DNA of 64,000 nucleotides, taken from Exiguobacterium aurantiacum (lineage in GTDB: Bacteria > Bacillota > Bacilli > Exiguobacteriales > Exiguobacteriaceae). The stretch spans positions 2,491,001-2,555,000 of the forward strand of contig NZ_CP101462.1 of assembly GCF_024362205.1 (NCBI RefSeq), written 5' to 3'. Positions 46,910 to 58,206 of the stretch are shown one piece after another. The notes under the pieces were generated by a model that had not been told where the DNA came from, made no database searches, and saw only the letters and a list, made by a program, of their open reading frames with translations. Numbering within the stretch: the stretch's first letter is position 1; every line of letters begins with the position of its first letter. A program made the position numbers and the translations under genes.

Positions 46910-49202
46910 ACCAGTCATACATCGTGACCGTTTTCTTCAAATAATGCTCAAGTTGTGCCAGTGGAACCGGCTTACTGTAATGATAACCTTGAATCAATGA
47001 ACTGCTATGTTCGAGCACGAAAGCGAGCTGCTCCGGACGCTCGACACCTTCGGTGACGATATCAAGACCGAGCGCATGGAACGTTTGATACAACCCTTCA
47101 AGCAAGGCCCGGTCGAACGTATTCTCAGGGATACCTTTGACAAAATTTTGGTCGATTTTAATAATATCGAGTTGAAGCGACTGCAAGAACGAGAGCGACG
47201 ACGTCCCGACCCCGAAGTCGTCGAGCGAAATTTTGACGCCAATCGCTTTGAGCGCGTGGATGAACTGCTGAAGCTCATACAAATTCCCGCCGACCTCACT
47301 CTCGGTGATTTCGACATGGAGGCGATGAGGGTCAAATCCCGTTTCGGTCAGCACATGTTCCAATGAAGCTAAAAACGAACCGTCGGCGATTTGTCGTTTC
47401 GATACGTTAATCGAGAGGAACAAATGATGCCGTTCCACATGGTCTTTCATCTCCTTGACCGCCTGTACGAGCACCCAGTGACCCAAGTCCGAGATGAGGC
47501 CGAGTTGTTCAGCGACCGGGATGAACAGCCCCGGTGAGATTTGACCTTTGGCAGGATGATTCCACCGAATGAGCGCCTCGACCCCTCGGACCGCAAATGG
47601 ACGCGGCGATACGATCGGTTGATAATACAATTCGAACTCATCATGTTCGAGAGCATACCGCAAGTCGCGTTCCATCTCGAGCGTCTGTAAATAATGGCTC
47701 CCATCCTCGATTTCTTGGAACGTGAGGATGCGGTTCTTCCCAGACAGTTTCGCCTCATGAATGACGACGTCGAGCCGACCCATCATGATCTCGTACGTAT
47801 GATTCGGTTCGGCGCAGGTGAATACATCGATGCCGATTGTTGCCGCCGTCCCTTTCACACCATTGACGTCGGCCCAGTCCTTCAAATCTTTCATCAAGTG
47901 CCGGGCGACCGGTTGTAGCTGTTCGAGTGTCCAACCCGGATGCACGAGCATGAACTCATCGGCCCCGATGCGGGCGACGAACCCGTCTTCTTTATAGAAG
48001 TTGAGCCGAGAAGCGATATAGATAAGAACAGAATCACCCGTGCGATGTCCGTATTGGTCGTTGATGCGTCGGAAGTCATCCAAGTCCAATCCGAGCACCC
48101 CGATTCGTTCCTGCTTGCCACGTACGGTCGAGAAGTAATCTTCTAGCGCGAGTCGGTTCGGGAGGAGTGTCAACGCGTCCCGGAATGCCCGGTCGAGCAC
48201 TTCGGCGCGCGTATCTTCGAGCGCCGCGAGCACTTCGTTCATGCTCATCGCCATCTGTTCGATTTCGTCGTGGCTGTGCGCGTCCCGGCTGAGGCGGAGT
48301 CGGCTATCCCGCTCGAGCGTGATGACCTTCAACTCGCTGACGATTTCCATCAGACGACGAACCACGACTCGATGAATCGTCCACAACAAGGAGAAGAACA
48401 GACCGAACCCGAGGACGACGAGTGCAATCATGCCGAGACGCAACATCGTGACCGTGTTTTCGTAGTGTGTCTGGGCGACGGTGAAACCAACTTCATAATC
48501 CGCTTGCTGAAACACCGTATCGAGAGGGATCACGACATCGGTCCCATCCGTCCCGCTCGTGATGACTGTCTCGGCTTGGCGTGCCGGCTGAATCGTCAAC
48601 GGGATTTTCGTCTGGGCACTTATATCCGCCATGACAGCAGCATCGACGAACTCGAGCATGACGAGCGTTCCTTGAACGGGGCCACTCCTATCACTTCGTA
48701 AAATCGGGTGACTGACGTACAGCGTCGGACCGAAATCACTCGCATATATGCCGTGTTGCGTACCTTCCTGATTGCTCAATCGAGAAGTGACCGCCTTGAG
48801 AATCGTTTGTTGATCGGACTTCGTCAACGTCATGTCCGTTGAACGAAACGCCGAGTAGAATACTTGCCCATCACGGTCCAAATAGACGATGGCGTTGACG
48901 CTCAAATTTGTAAGCGATTCGTCGCTAATATTGCTTTGCACGTAGGAGGCGTTCCGTCGTTGAACGAACGTATACGTATCATTCCAGACGGCCCAGTCGA
49001 CGAGTGTGCGCTCGAGCGTATGCTTCCGATTGGCGAGCGTCTCAGACACGCTCGCGATTTGACTCTCGACCGTTTGACGATCTTGCTCCATGCTTTTCTC
49101 GATGAAATATGGTCGTACCCCAAAAAAGATGACACCGACAAACACAATTATATTCACGGCCACCGCAATCATGAGCTTCGTCCGAATGCGCACGTCGACC
49201 AC
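46908..49202 (-). CDS. CHASE4-HAMP-GGDEF-EAL membrane c-di-GMP protein
   Basis: A 764-residue sensor with TM1 (about residues 10-30), an extracellular CHASE4-like domain (about 45-235, with TLVDWAVWNDTYTF), TM2 (about 255-278), HAMP (about 280-335), GGDEF (about 340-500) and EAL (about 520-760). The GGDEF signature reads IGADEF, with the second Gly changed, so diguanylate cyclase activity is doubtful. The EAL residues are intact: VEALIRW, INVSK, HVEITES, LDDFGVGTSS, IKIDQNF, VTEGVE and IQGYHY. It is most likely a phosphodiesterase responding to an external signal. It lies between purD and yerA, where Bacillus has no such gene, so it was probably inserted. It has its own start on the minus strand. 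Confidence 0.93.
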   Translation of the reverse strand: MVDVRIRTKLMIAVAVNIIVFVGVIFFGVRPYFIEKSMEQDRQTVESQIASVSETLANRKHTLERTLVDWAVWNDTYTFVQRRNASYVQSNISDESLTNLSVNAIVYLDRDGQVFYSAFRSTDMTLTKSDQQTILKAVTSRLSNQEGTQHGIYASDFGPTLYVSHPILRSDRSGPVQGTLVMLEFVDAAVMADISAQTKIPLTIQPARQAETVITSGTDGTDVVIPLDTVFQQADYEVGFTVAQTHYENTVTMLRLGMIALVVLGFGLFFSLLWTIHRVVVRRLMEIVSELKVITLERDSRLRLSRDAHSHDEIEQMAMSMNEVLAALEDTRAEVLDRAFRDALTLLPNRLALEDYFSTVRGKQERIGVLGLDLDDFRRINDQYGHRTGDSVLIYIASRLNFYKEDGFVARIGADEFMLVHPGWTLEQLQPVARHLMKDLKDWADVNGVKGTAATIGIDVFTCAEPNHTYEIMMGRLDVVIHEAKLSGKNRILTFQEIEDGSHYLQTLEMERDLRYALEHDEFELYYQPIVSPRPFAVRGVEALIRWNHPAKGQISPGLFIPVAEQLGLISDLGHWVLVQAVKEMKDHVERHHLFLSINVSKRQIADGSFLASLEHVLTETGFDPHRLHVEITESEVGGNLYELQQFIHALKAIGVKISLDDFGVGTSSLSFLQSLQLDIIKIDQNFVKGIPENTFDRALLEGLYQTFHALGLDIVTEGVERPEQLAFVLEHSSSLIQGYHYSKPVPLAQLEHYLKKTVTMYDW

Positions 49203-49265
49203 CTTCTTCCTTCAATCTACTCCATTATTGTAGAGCAGGAAGCCGGGATTCCCTTCTTTTCGCAT

Positions 49266-49294
49266 GAAAAAAAGGACGGGTTGACCCATCCTTT
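49266..49294 (-). terminator. Rho-independent terminator of the purine operon
   Basis: Minus strand AAAGGATGGG / CCCGTCCTTT hairpin (one G-T pair) around TCAA, then TTTTTTTC. The hairpin begins in the purD stop codon. Confidence 0.9.
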
Positions 49295-50546
49295 AAAAAA
49301 TACGAGCCAACGCCCGTCCACCGATATCACGACGGTAGAACGTCTGTGGCAAATCAAGTTGTTCGAGTGCCATATACACGGTCGTCTTCGCTTCGAGCAA
49401 CGTCGGTTTCGTCGACGTGAGCACGAATAAGCGCCCTCCGTTGCCGACGATGTCTGTCCCGTCACGGGTCGTGCCCGCATGGAATACGAGCACATCGTCT
49501 CCTAAGTCACTGAATCCTGACAATACCTGCCCGGTTGTCGCTCGATCCGGATATCCTTCTGCCGCAACGACGACTCCAATCGTATAACCGTCCACCCATT
49601 CAATCGAGTACGGTTTTTGGTCCACGACCGCCTCGATGACGTCGAGGAGTGGAGAAGCCAAGTTCGGGAGAATGACCTCGGTCTCGGGATCGCCAAATCG
49701 AACGTTGAACTCGATCACTTTCGGGCCATCCGCCGTCAAGATGAGGCCCGCATACAAAAATCCTTCGAACGGTGTGCCCCGCTCGACCATCGTCCGCGCG
49801 AGCGGGAAGAGCACGCGTTCGACGGCTTCCTTATACACAACATCATCCAAGTGAGGCATCGGACTGTAGGCGCCCATGCCACCCGTATTCGGACCTTTGT
49901 CGCCGTCAAACGCACGCTTGTGATCTTGAGACGTGATCATTGGGATGACGTGTTCGCCTGAGACGAACGCCATGAGCGAGAACTCTTCCCCGTCCAAAAA
50001 CTCTTCGATAACGACACGTGACTGGTCGCCGAACTTGTCCGTGTCAAAAATATCATGGATGGCCGCCCGTGCCTCATCGAGTGTGAACGCGACCGTCACC
50101 CCTTTACCGGCGGCGAGCCCGTCCGCTTTAACGACGAGCGGGGCTTCGAGTTGATCGATATGATGGAGCGCCGATGCAGCGTCGGTGAACGTGTCATATC
50201 CCGCTGTCGGAATATCGGCTTCACGCATCGCTTCTTTAGCGAACGCCTTGCTGCCCTCGAGGAGCGCTGCCGCTTTCGTCGGTCCGAAGATGCGTTGTCC
50301 TTCTGCTTGAAACGCGTCGACGACACCAGCCATTAGCGCCGATTCTGGACCGACAATCGTCCAGTCGATCGCCTCATCCTTCGCAAAGGCGACGAGGGCC
50401 GAGACATCTGTCTCTTTGATCGGCACGCACGTCACACCGTCCATATTGAGATTACCGGGGGCGACGAACACAACGTGTCCGTCTTGTCTCAACTTCCAGG
50501 CGAGCGCGTGCTCACGGCCGCCGCGTCCAATAACGAGTACGTTCAT
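49293..50546 (-). CDS. purD: Phosphoribosylamine-glycine ligase
   Basis: A 417-residue ATP-grasp enzyme that joins glycine to phosphoribosylamine. It shows MNVLVIGRGGREHALAW at the start, the ATP-grasp segment PLVVKADGLAAGKGV near residue 135, GPNTGGMGAYSP near 228 and EFNVRFGDPETE near 285. The start at 50546 has GAGGAG upstream, and the open frame further upstream is inside purH. It is the last gene of the purine operon, 13 bases after purH. Confidence 0.97.
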   Translation of the reverse strand: MNVLVIGRGGREHALAWKLRQDGHVVFVAPGNLNMDGVTCVPIKETDVSALVAFAKDEAIDWTIVGPESALMAGVVDAFQAEGQRIFGPTKAAALLEGSKAFAKEAMREADIPTAGYDTFTDAASALHHIDQLEAPLVVKADGLAAGKGVTVAFTLDEARAAIHDIFDTDKFGDQSRVVIEEFLDGEEFSLMAFVSGEHVIPMITSQDHKRAFDGDKGPNTGGMGAYSPMPHLDDVVYKEAVERVLFPLARTMVERGTPFEGFLYAGLILTADGPKVIEFNVRFGDPETEVILPNLASPLLDVIEAVVDQKPYSIEWVDGYTIGVVVAAEGYPDRATTGQVLSGFSDLGDDVLVFHAGTTRDGTDIVGNGGRLFVLTSTKPTLLEAKTTVYMALEQLDLPQTFYRRDIGGRALARIF

Positions 50547-50559
50547 CGTATCGCTCCTC

Positions 50560-52080
50560 TCAATGTTTGAAGTGTCGAACTGACGTGAATACCATCGTGA
50601 TGCCGTGACGGTTCGCCGCTTCAATCGACTCTTCGTCACGGATCGACCCGCCTGGTTGAATGATGGCCGTGATGCCGGCCGCTGCCGCTGCCTCGACCGT
50701 GTCACCCATCGGGAAGAACGCATCGCTACCGAGCGCAGCCCCTTGCGCACGTTCCCCGGCTTGTTCGAAAGCAATTTTCGCCGCGCCGACGCGGTTCATC
50801 TGTCCGGCGCCGATGCCGATTGTCGTCTCGTCTTTCGCGACGACGATTGCATTTGATTTCACGTGTTTGACGACACGCCACGCAAGTTTCAAGTCTTCCC
50901 ACTCGGACGCCGTCGGTCGACGGTCGGTCACGATTTGACATGACGCATCATCGAGTGTGACGTCGTCCCCGTCTTGGACGAGCAGGCCGCCCGCGACCGC
51001 TGTCAAACGCATCCCTGTCATCTGGCCCATGTCGAGCGTCAATAACCGAAGATTCTTTTTCTCTTTCAATCGGTCAAGTGCTGCCTCGCTAAAGGATGGC
51101 GCGATGATGATCTCCAAGAAGATGTTGCGGAGCGCTTCTGCCGTCTCCACATCGACTTCACGGTTCAAGGCGACGATGCCACCGAAAATTGAAACCGGAT
51201 CGGCCGCATGGGCTCTTGAGAACGCTTGGCTAATCGTTTCTCCAACAGCGACACCGCACGGGTTCATATGCTTGACGACGACCGCTGCCGGTTCCGTCAG
51301 TTCACTGAGCGCCTCGAGCGCTGCGTTCGTGTCTTGGATGTTGTTATACGAAAGTTCTTTGCCGTGCAGTTGCTCCGCGTTCGCGAGCGTCATCCCGTGA
51401 TAGAGCGGCGTCTTATAAAACGCTGCCTGCTGGTGCGGGTTCTCTCCGTAACGGAGGTCTTGTACTTTCTCATACGTGACCGTGAGTTGCTCCGGGAACG
51501 TCTCACCGATCTGTTGCCCTAAATAGTCAGCGATCAAGGCGTCGTATGCCGCCGTGTGGCGAAACGCTTTTGTCGCGAGACGTTGACGTGTCTCGAACGT
51601 CGTCCCGCCGGCGCGAACCGCTTCAGCGACATGACCGTAGTCGGCCGGGTCGACGACGACCGTCACGCTGGCATGGTTTTTTGCGGCCGAACGGAGCATG
51701 CTCGGTCCGCCGATATCGATATTCTCAATCGCCTCGTCATACGTCGCGTTCTCTTTCGCGATCGTCTCTTTGAACGGGTACAAGTTGACGACGACGTAGT
51801 CAATCGGTTCGATGTCGTGGTCTTTCATCTGTTCGACGTGCGAGTCCAGATCGCGGCGTCCGAGAAGTCCGCCATGTACGAGCGGATGGAGCGTCTTCAC
51901 GCGACCGTCGAGCATCTCTGGGAACGATGTCACTTCCGAGATGTTTTTTACGGGAAGACCGGCCGCGATGAGCGCCGCTTCCGTCCCGCCTGTCGAGATG
52001 AGTTCGATGCCCGCTTCATGCAACGCCTGCGCGAGCTCGACGATTCCTGTTTTATCTGACACACTCAGTAATGCTCTCAC
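50560..52080 (-). CDS. purH: AICAR transformylase / IMP cyclohydrolase
   Basis: A 506-residue bifunctional enzyme. An N-terminal MGS-like cyclohydrolase domain (residues 1-140, with SVSDKTGI and [10 protein letters not shown]) is followed by the transformylase domain, with [14 protein letters not shown] near 212 and [12 protein letters not shown] near 270 carrying the catalytic Lys-His. It carries out the last two steps to IMP. Its ATG overlaps the purN stop by four bases. Confidence 0.98.
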   Translation of the reverse strand: MRALLSVSDKTGIVELAQALHEAGIELISTGGTEAALIAAGLPVKNISEVTSFPEMLDGRVKTLHPLVHGGLLGRRDLDSHVEQMKDHDIEPIDYVVVNLYPFKETIAKENATYDEAIENIDIGGPSMLRSAAKNHASVTVVVDPADYGHVAEAVRAGGTTFETRQRLATKAFRHTAAYDALIADYLGQQIGETFPEQLTVTYEKVQDLRYGENPHQQAAFYKTPLYHGMTLANAEQLHGKELSYNNIQDTNAALEALSELTEPAAVVVKHMNPCGVAVGETISQAFSRAHAADPVSIFGGIVALNREVDVETAEALRNIFLEIIIAPSFSEAALDRLKEKKNLRLLTLDMGQMTGMRLTAVAGGLLVQDGDDVTLDDASCQIVTDRRPTASEWEDLKLAWRVVKHVKSNAIVVAKDETTIGIGAGQMNRVGAAKIAFEQAGERAQGAALGSDAFFPMGDTVEAAAAAGITAIIQPGGSIRDEESIEAANRHGITMVFTSVRHFKH

Positions 52081-52655
52081 TTGAAAACCTCCTGTTGGAT
52101 AAACACTTGTTGTAATACGCGCGGATAGAGCTGATGCTCGACCGCTTGGATGCGTCTTGTCGCTTCCATAGCATCGCAGCCTGCGATCTCAACTTCTTGT
52201 TGGGCGATCATCGGTCCCGTATCCATCCCGGCATCGACGTAATGGACGGTGACACCGCTCGTCGGCACGTTCGCCGCGAGCGCTTGTCCGATGGCGTCTT
52301 TACCAGGGAAGGCCGGTAACAGCGACGGATGGATGTTGATGATGTGCTTCGGGTACGCCGCAAGTAGCACGTCCCCAATCAAGCGCATATACCCGGCCAA
52401 GACGATATAGTCGGCGCCTAATGCCTGTAATAAGACGAGAAGCTCTTGTTCGAATTCTGCTTTTGACGCGTACGTCTTCGGTTCGAACGAGAAGCTCGCG
52501 ATGTTGAACCGATCTGCCCGCTCGAGTACTTTCGCTTCTGGTTTGTCCGTGACGAGCAGGACACATTCTCCTGACAAGTCGCCTCGGTCGATGGCTTGCC
52601 AAATCGCTTCGGCGTTGCTACCGGACCCGGAGGCGAAGATGGCAAACTTTTTCAC
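52077..52655 (-). CDS. purN: Phosphoribosylglycinamide formyltransferase
   Basis: A 192-residue folate-dependent GAR transformylase with the N-terminal [11 protein letters not shown] loop, the catalytic Asn-His in [21 protein letters not shown] near residue 108 and the Asp in [11 protein letters not shown] near 145. It is overlapped by four bases on both sides with purM and purH. Confidence 0.97.
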   Translation of the reverse strand: MKKFAIFASGSGSNAEAIWQAIDRGDLSGECVLLVTDKPEAKVLERADRFNIASFSFEPKTYASKAEFEQELLVLLQALGADYIVLAGYMRLIGDVLLAAYPKHIINIHPSLLPAFPGKDAIGQALAANVPTSGVTVHYVDAGMDTGPMIAQQEVEIAGCDAMEATRRIQAVEHQLYPRVLQQVFIQQEVFK

Positions 52656-53686
52656 TGGTCGACCCCCATGATGCGGACACCCGGTTTGGCATCGACTTTC
52701 CCGATGCGATGCGACGTCTCTCCGGCGCGCTCGAGCGCGGCTTCGACGACCGCGACATCTTCAGGCCGGACCGTGATCATGAAGCCGATGCCCATATTGA
52801 ACACGTTGAACATCTCTTGTTTCGAGACGTGGCCGACTTGTTCGAGCCAGTCGAACACTGGCAGGCTCGGCCAATTTGAGGCATCGAACGTGACACCAAG
52901 TCCTTCCGGGAGCATGCGTGGCACGTTCTCGTAAAACCCGCCGCCCGTGATATGGGCCATGCCTTGGACGCGCCCCGTCGCGATGGCCGCTTTCGCCGCC
53001 TCGGAATAGATGCGCGTCGGCAACAAGAGGGCGTTCCCGAGCGTCGTGTCGAGCATGGCGATTTCATCCGTGTAGGCGAGCCCTTGCGATTCGACGATAT
53101 GGCGGACGAGGGAGAATCCGTTCGAGTGGACACCAGATGATGCTAACCCTAGGACGATATCCTCCGCTTCAATCGTTCGTCCATCGATCAATGCTTCCTT
53201 CTCGACGACACCGACGGCGAATCCAGCGATATCATATTCGCCGTCCGGATACATCCCCGGCATCTCGGCCGTCTCGCCTCCGACGAGGGCACAGCCCGCT
53301 TGGACACAGCCTTCGGCGACGCCTGCGACGATGCGTTCAAGTTTGGCCGGTTCCGCTTTGCCGGTCGCGATATAGTCTAAGAAATAAAGCGGTTCGGCTC
53401 CGTGGACGAGACAGTCATTGACACACATCGCCACACAGTCAATTCCAATCGTATCATGTTGGTCGAGCGCGAACGCGAGTTTAAGCTTTGTGCCAACCCC
53501 ATCCGTTCCGCTGACGAGAATCGGATGTTTCAACTGCATCGAGCCGAGGTCGATCATCGCCCCGAAACTACCGAGCCCGGTCATCACTTCTGGACGCATC
53601 GTCCGTGCAACGTGACGCTTCATGCGTGATACTGCCTCATAGCCTGCTTCTAAATTCACACCCGCTTGTTCATATCTTAAACTCAT
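52652..53686 (-). CDS. purM: Phosphoribosylformylglycinamidine cyclo-ligase (AIR synthase)
   Basis: A 344-residue ATP-dependent AIR synthase with HPILVSGTDGVGTKLKLA near residue 58, the GGETAEMPGMY segment near 138 and AHITGGGFYENVPR near 245. The length is typical. It follows purF by 12 bases and its end overlaps purN by four. Confidence 0.97.
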   Translation of the reverse strand: MSLRYEQAGVNLEAGYEAVSRMKRHVARTMRPEVMTGLGSFGAMIDLGSMQLKHPILVSGTDGVGTKLKLAFALDQHDTIGIDCVAMCVNDCLVHGAEPLYFLDYIATGKAEPAKLERIVAGVAEGCVQAGCALVGGETAEMPGMYPDGEYDIAGFAVGVVEKEALIDGRTIEAEDIVLGLASSGVHSNGFSLVRHIVESQGLAYTDEIAMLDTTLGNALLLPTRIYSEAAKAAIATGRVQGMAHITGGGFYENVPRMLPEGLGVTFDASNWPSLPVFDWLEQVGHVSKQEMFNVFNMGIGFMITVRPEDVAVVEAALERAGETSHRIGKVDAKPGVRIMGVDQ

Positions 53687-53698
53687 CGTCAGTCCCCC

Positions 53699-55108
53699 TC
53701 AAGCTTTTGTCTCTGTTACAAGTTCCGCCAGTTCAGTTGGATAAAGTCCGGTGAAGCAAGCGGCGCACTGCCCGCGCAAGTTCCCTTCGAACGGCCGGTC
53801 AATCGCTTCAACCGTCCCGTCCAATGTGAGGAATGCCAGTGAATCGGCCCCAATCTCTTCTTTAATCTCTTCGATGGATTTGGTAGCCGCAATCAACTCT
53901 TCCTTTGATGATGTATCGATGCCGTAATAACACGGATGCTTGATCGGTGGTGACGTGATGCGCACATGCACCTCGGTCGCCCCGGCTTCACGAAGCAACT
54001 TGACGATGCGTCGGCTCGTCGTACCGCGAACAATCGAGTCGTCGACCATGATGACCCGCTTTCCACTCACGACGCCTCGAAGCGCCGACAGTTTCATCTT
54101 GACGCCGCGCTCCCGTAACTCTTGCGACGGCTGGATGAATGTCCGCCCGACATAGCGGTTTTTGATGAGTCCCATCTCGTATGGGATCCCGCTCGCCTCG
54201 GCGTAACCGATGGCCGCCGAGATGCTCGAGTCCGGGACGCCGGTCACGACGTCCGCTTCGACCGGTGCCTCGTCGAACATCTTCTTCCCCATCGCCTTAC
54301 GAGCCGTATGCACGTTAATCCCGTCGATAATCGAATCAGGCCGCGAGAAGTAGATATATTCCATTGAACACATCGCACGGACCGCTGCCTCACTGTAACG
54401 TTCTGATACGATCCCGTCTTGCGTGATCATGAGCAGTTCTCCCGGTTCGACATCGCGTACGTACGTCGCCCCCACGACGTCAAACGCACATGTCTCTGAG
54501 GCGAACACATAAGCTCCGTCCTCGGTCTGACCGAGCGAGAGCGGACGTAAGCCGTGCACGTCGACGCCGACATAGAGCGCGTCTTCCGTTAAGAAGAGGA
54601 AGGCGAATGCGCCGACAAGACGAGCCAAGCTGTCCGCGATCCGTTCTTTCATCGAGTTGCCCCGGCTCCGCTTAATCAAGTGGGCGACGACTTCCGTGTC
54701 AGATGTCGTCTGAAAGATCGCGCCTTCCGCTTCGAGCATATGTTTCAACTCGTTGGCGTTGACGAGGTTGCCGTTATGCGCCATCGCCAAATCGCCTGTG
54801 AGCGACTTGAAGTGGAGCGGTTGGACGTTCTCGAGCGTGTTACCGCCTGCCGTCGAATAACGGACGTGACCGATGGCGTGCTGCCCAGTCAGTGCGTCGA
54901 GCGACGGTTCGTCGAACACTTCGGCGACGAGGCCGAGCCCGCGTTTGGCGTGCAAGCGTTCGCCGTCAGCCGTGACGATGCCTGTCCCTTCTTGTCCCCG
55001 GTGTTGCAGGCTGTGGAGGCCGTAGTAGGCGAGGTGTGACGCTTCGTGGTGATTGAATACCCCGAATACCCCGCACTCCTCGTTCATGCCTCGGATGTCA
55101 TATAACAT
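53699..55108 (-). CDS. purF: Glutamine PRPP amidotransferase
   Basis: A 469-residue committed enzyme of purine synthesis. The ATG at 55108 gives an 11-residue propeptide ([11 protein letters not shown]) before the catalytic Cys12, as in Bacillus PurF, and GGAG precedes it. Domains are an N-terminal Ntn glutaminase ([22 protein letters not shown]) and the C-terminal PRPP site ([14 protein letters not shown] near 350). Four cysteines that could hold the regulatory [4Fe-4S] cluster of this class are visible, among them CSMEYIYF and CAACF. The start overlaps the end of purL by 25 bases. Confidence 0.97.
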   Translation of the reverse strand: MLYDIRGMNEECGVFGVFNHHEASHLAYYGLHSLQHRGQEGTGIVTADGERLHAKRGLGLVAEVFDEPSLDALTGQHAIGHVRYSTAGGNTLENVQPLHFKSLTGDLAMAHNGNLVNANELKHMLEAEGAIFQTTSDTEVVAHLIKRSRGNSMKERIADSLARLVGAFAFLFLTEDALYVGVDVHGLRPLSLGQTEDGAYVFASETCAFDVVGATYVRDVEPGELLMITQDGIVSERYSEAAVRAMCSMEYIYFSRPDSIIDGINVHTARKAMGKKMFDEAPVEADVVTGVPDSSISAAIGYAEASGIPYEMGLIKNRYVGRTFIQPSQELRERGVKMKLSALRGVVSGKRVIMVDDSIVRGTTSRRIVKLLREAGATEVHVRITSPPIKHPCYYGIDTSSKEELIAATKSIEEIKEEIGADSLAFLTLDGTVEAIDRPFEGNLRGQCAACFTGLYPTELAELVTETKA

Positions 55109-57303
55109 GGAATAGCTCCTTCCCATACCCGTTCAAGTTCCGTGACGTCCATTTCAATGAGTCGGTCGCTCGCACGAACCGTCATTTGTGGCGTGTCTGT
55201 CACCTGTCCGATGCGCGACGCCTTCGTCAAGGATGCGAACGCATCGGCCTGATGCGGTGCGACCGTGACGAGGAAACGTGACTGTGATTCGCTGAAGAGC
55301 GTCGTCACGAGATCCGTGTTGACCGTGACGTCTGCGCCGAAGCCCGTGCCGAACACGAGTTCAGGGAGTGCCGCGGCGAGCCCACCTTCCGATACGTCGT
55401 GGGCCGCCGTGACAAGTCCTGCCCGAATCGCTGTAAGGAGTGCTTGTTGCTGACTGCTCTCTGTCTCAAGATCAAGCGTCGGCGCCTGCCCGCTCACTTT
55501 ACCGTCTTGAAGCATTTGGAGCGCACTACCGCCGAATTCTGGTTTCGTCTCCCCGAGCAGGAAGATGATGTCGCCTGCTGCTTTCGCGAACGACGTCGTG
55601 ATATGTTCTGGCTTATCGATCAAGCCGACCATGCCGACGACCGGTGTCGGATAAATCGCCGTCCCGTTCGATTCATTGTAAAGCGAGACGTTTCCACCGA
55701 TGACCGGTGTGTCGAGAGCACGGCACGCTTCGGCCATCCCTTCGACGGCTTGGTCGAGCTGCCAGAAGCCTTCTGGCTTATCCGGGCTACCGAAGTTCAA
55801 GCAGTCCGTGAGGGCGAGTGGTGTGGCGCCGCTGGCGACGATGTTGCGCGCTGCCTCTGCGACCGCGATCGCACCACCGACACGCGGGTCGAGATAGACG
55901 TACTTGGCGTTGCAGTCCGTCGTCATCGCGAGCGCTTTGTCTGTGTCGCGAATGCGGATGACGGCCGCATCACTTCCTGGCGCGACGACGGTCGATGTTT
56001 GGACCATGTGATCATATTGCTCATACACCCAACGTTTCGAGGCGATTGTCGGCATGGCGAGCACATCTTTCCATGTCGAGAGCGCGTCCGTGACGACCGG
56101 TTGGACCGGTGCCATCGCTTGGAACGTCTCATAGTATGCCGGTACTTGCGACGGCTTATGGTAGACCGGTGCGTCTTCTGCGAGCGCGTCGACCGGCACT
56201 TCGGCCGCGACTTCCCCGTGATGGAGAAGACGGAGCACTTTTTCTTCGATGACGACACCGACTTTGATCGCATGAAGTCCCCACTTCGTGACGATCGCTT
56301 CGATCTCATCTTCATGCCCTGCCTTGACGACGAGGAGCATCCGCTCTTGTGACTCGGACAACATCATCTCGTATGGCGTCATGTCAGCCTCACGTTGTGG
56401 GACGAGGTCGAGGTTCATCTCGATGCCCATGCCTGCCTTCGATGCCATCTCGGCCGAAGATGACGTGAGACCGGCTGCCCCCATGTCTTGGATACCGACG
56501 AGAGCCGGGTGCTTGATGACTTCCAAACACGCCTCAATCAACAGTTTCTCCATGAACGGGTCACCGACTTGGACGGCCGGGCGTTTCTCGTCCGCATCCT
56601 CACCGAGTTCTTCCGAGGCGAACGTCGCCCCGTGAATGCCGTCGCGTCCTGTCGTCGCGCCGACGTACATGACCGAGTTACCAACACCTTCGGCAATCCC
56701 TTTTTGAATGTCTTCATGGCGAATGAGTCCGACGCACATCGCGTTGACGAGCGGGTTGCCGGCATAGGCCGGGTCGAACGCGACTTCCCCACCGACCGTC
56801 GGGATGCCGACACAGTTGCCGTAACCGGCGATGCCGGAGACGACGTGGCCGAAGAGATGTTTCACACGTGATTCGTTCAAATCTCCGAAGCGGAGCGAGT
56901 TGAGGAGTGCGACCGGTCGCGCGCCCATCGAGAAGATGTCGCGGATAATCCCGCCGACCCCTGTGGCCGCACCTTGGTACGGCTCAATCGCCGACGGATG
57001 GTTATGGCTCTCGATTTTGAATGCGACGGCCTGGCCATCGCCAATGTCGACGATGCCGGCACCTTCCCCGGGTCCTTGAAGGACGTGTTTCCCAGTGGTC
57101 GGGAATTTCCGGAGGACAGGCTTCGAGTTTTTGTACGAACAGTGTTCAGACCACATGACCGAGAATAACCCGATCTCGGTGTAATTCGGCTCACGGCCGA
57201 GCAGTGAGACGACGAGCGCATATTCCTCATCGGTCAAGCCCATCGTTGCGTAAAGTCGTTCTTCACGGATGTGTGTTGCTGTCGGTTCAGTTGTAAGTAG
57301 CAT
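55084..57303 (-). CDS. purL: Phosphoribosylformylglycinamidine synthase, large subunit
   Basis: A 739-residue small-form PurL (without glutaminase domain), which needs PurQ and PurS. It has [32 protein letters not shown] near the start, [25 protein letters not shown] near 100 with the metal and ATP site, and the repeated AIRS-like half with GDIIFLLGE near 590. It converts FGAR to FGAM with ammonia channelled from PurQ. It overlaps purQ by 17 bases and purF by 25. Confidence 0.98.
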   Translation of the reverse strand: MLLTTEPTATHIREERLYATMGLTDEEYALVVSLLGREPNYTEIGLFSVMWSEHCSYKNSKPVLRKFPTTGKHVLQGPGEGAGIVDIGDGQAVAFKIESHNHPSAIEPYQGAATGVGGIIRDIFSMGARPVALLNSLRFGDLNESRVKHLFGHVVSGIAGYGNCVGIPTVGGEVAFDPAYAGNPLVNAMCVGLIRHEDIQKGIAEGVGNSVMYVGATTGRDGIHGATFASEELGEDADEKRPAVQVGDPFMEKLLIEACLEVIKHPALVGIQDMGAAGLTSSSAEMASKAGMGIEMNLDLVPQREADMTPYEMMLSESQERMLLVVKAGHEDEIEAIVTKWGLHAIKVGVVIEEKVLRLLHHGEVAAEVPVDALAEDAPVYHKPSQVPAYYETFQAMAPVQPVVTDALSTWKDVLAMPTIASKRWVYEQYDHMVQTSTVVAPGSDAAVIRIRDTDKALAMTTDCNAKYVYLDPRVGGAIAVAEAARNIVASGATPLALTDCLNFGSPDKPEGFWQLDQAVEGMAEACRALDTPVIGGNVSLYNESNGTAIYPTPVVGMVGLIDKPEHITTSFAKAAGDIIFLLGETKPEFGGSALQMLQDGKVSGQAPTLDLETESSQQQALLTAIRAGLVTAAHDVSEGGLAAALPELVFGTGFGADVTVNTDLVTTLFSESQSRFLVTVAPHQADAFASLTKASRIGQVTDTPQMTVRASDRLIEMDVTELERVWEGAIPCYMTSEA

Positions 57304-57967
57304 GTCGAGTCCCCCATTTCACCATCGAAGTGAATAATCGTTTGCCGTCTTCCCCGCCTAAGAGTGCTTCGACCGCCCGTTCCGGGTGTGGCATCATTCC
57401 GAGCACGTTGCCTTGTGCGTTCGTGATTCCTGCGATATTCGCGACCGATCCGTTCGGATTGTCGGTATACGTGAAAGCGATTTGTCCGTTCGCTCGGAGC
57501 GTCTCGAGCGTCTCGTCGTCACAGTAGTAGTTGCCTTCCCCGTGTGCGATCGGGATCCGAATCGTCTCACCGAGTGCATAATCGTTCGTGAACATCGTCT
57601 CGTTCGTTTCGACTTTCAATTCGACCGTCTTGCACATGAACTTCAAGTCACGGTTGCGCATCAACACACCCGGGAGGAGCCCTGCTTCGACGAGCACTTG
57701 GAATCCGTTACAGACGCCGAGTACCGGACGTCCTTCTTCGGCGAACCGCTTCACTTCGTTCATGATTGGTGAGAACTGGGCGATGGCGCCGCAGCGCAAG
57801 TAGTCCCCGTATGAGAACCCCCCTGGCAGGAGCACACCGTCATACCCATCAAGCGACGTTTCCGTATGGAACACATAGTCCGCTTCTTCGCCGAGGACAT
57901 CTTTTACGGCGTGATACATGTCGAGGTCACAGTTCGATCCCGGGAAGACGATGACAGCGAATTTCAT
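57287..57967 (-). CDS. purQ: Phosphoribosylformylglycinamidine synthase, glutaminase subunit
   Basis: A 226-residue class I glutamine amidotransferase. The nucleophile cysteine is in [11 protein letters not shown] near residue 85 and the His-x-Glu pair is in [11 protein letters not shown] near 195. It gives ammonia to PurL. The start overlaps purS by four bases. Confidence 0.97.
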   Translation of the reverse strand: MKFAVIVFPGSNCDLDMYHAVKDVLGEEADYVFHTETSLDGYDGVLLPGGFSYGDYLRCGAIAQFSPIMNEVKRFAEEGRPVLGVCNGFQVLVEAGLLPGVLMRNRDLKFMCKTVELKVETNETMFTNDYALGETIRIPIAHGEGNYYCDDETLETLRANGQIAFTYTDNPNGSVANIAGITNAQGNVLGMMPHPERAVEALLGGEDGKRLFTSMVKWGTRHATYN

Positions 57968-58206
57968 GCGAGTACCCCCATCTCGATCCGATAGTTCTCG
58001 ATAACCGTGTTGACGAGCAACTTCTCACACATGTCACGCACCATCGCTTCGGTCGTCTCATCTGCGACTTGAAGCTCGATGACTTTCCCGATGCGTACCG
58101 ACTCTACCCCTGTAAAACCGAGATGTTCGAGTCCACCTTTTACGGCGACGCCTTGTGGATCCAGTACACTTTCACGTAATGTCACGTACACGTTTACTTT
58201 TTTCAT
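57964..58206 (-). CDS. purS: Phosphoribosylformylglycinamidine synthase, PurS subunit
   Basis: An 80-residue protein with the PurS fold signature ([24 protein letters not shown]) and [11 protein letters not shown]. It bridges PurQ and PurL in the FGAM synthase complex. The coding ends overlap purC and purQ by four bases each. Confidence 0.97.
   Translation of the reverse strand: MKKVNVYVTLRESVLDPQGVAVKGGLEHLGFTGVESVRIGKVIELQVADETTEAMVRDMCEKLLVNTVIENYRIEMGVLA

Noticed and set aside
49547..50774. Extended purD start 76 codons upstream
   Set aside because: The added residues are translated from the out-of-frame end of purH. The standard MNVLVIGRGG start has its own ribosome binding site.
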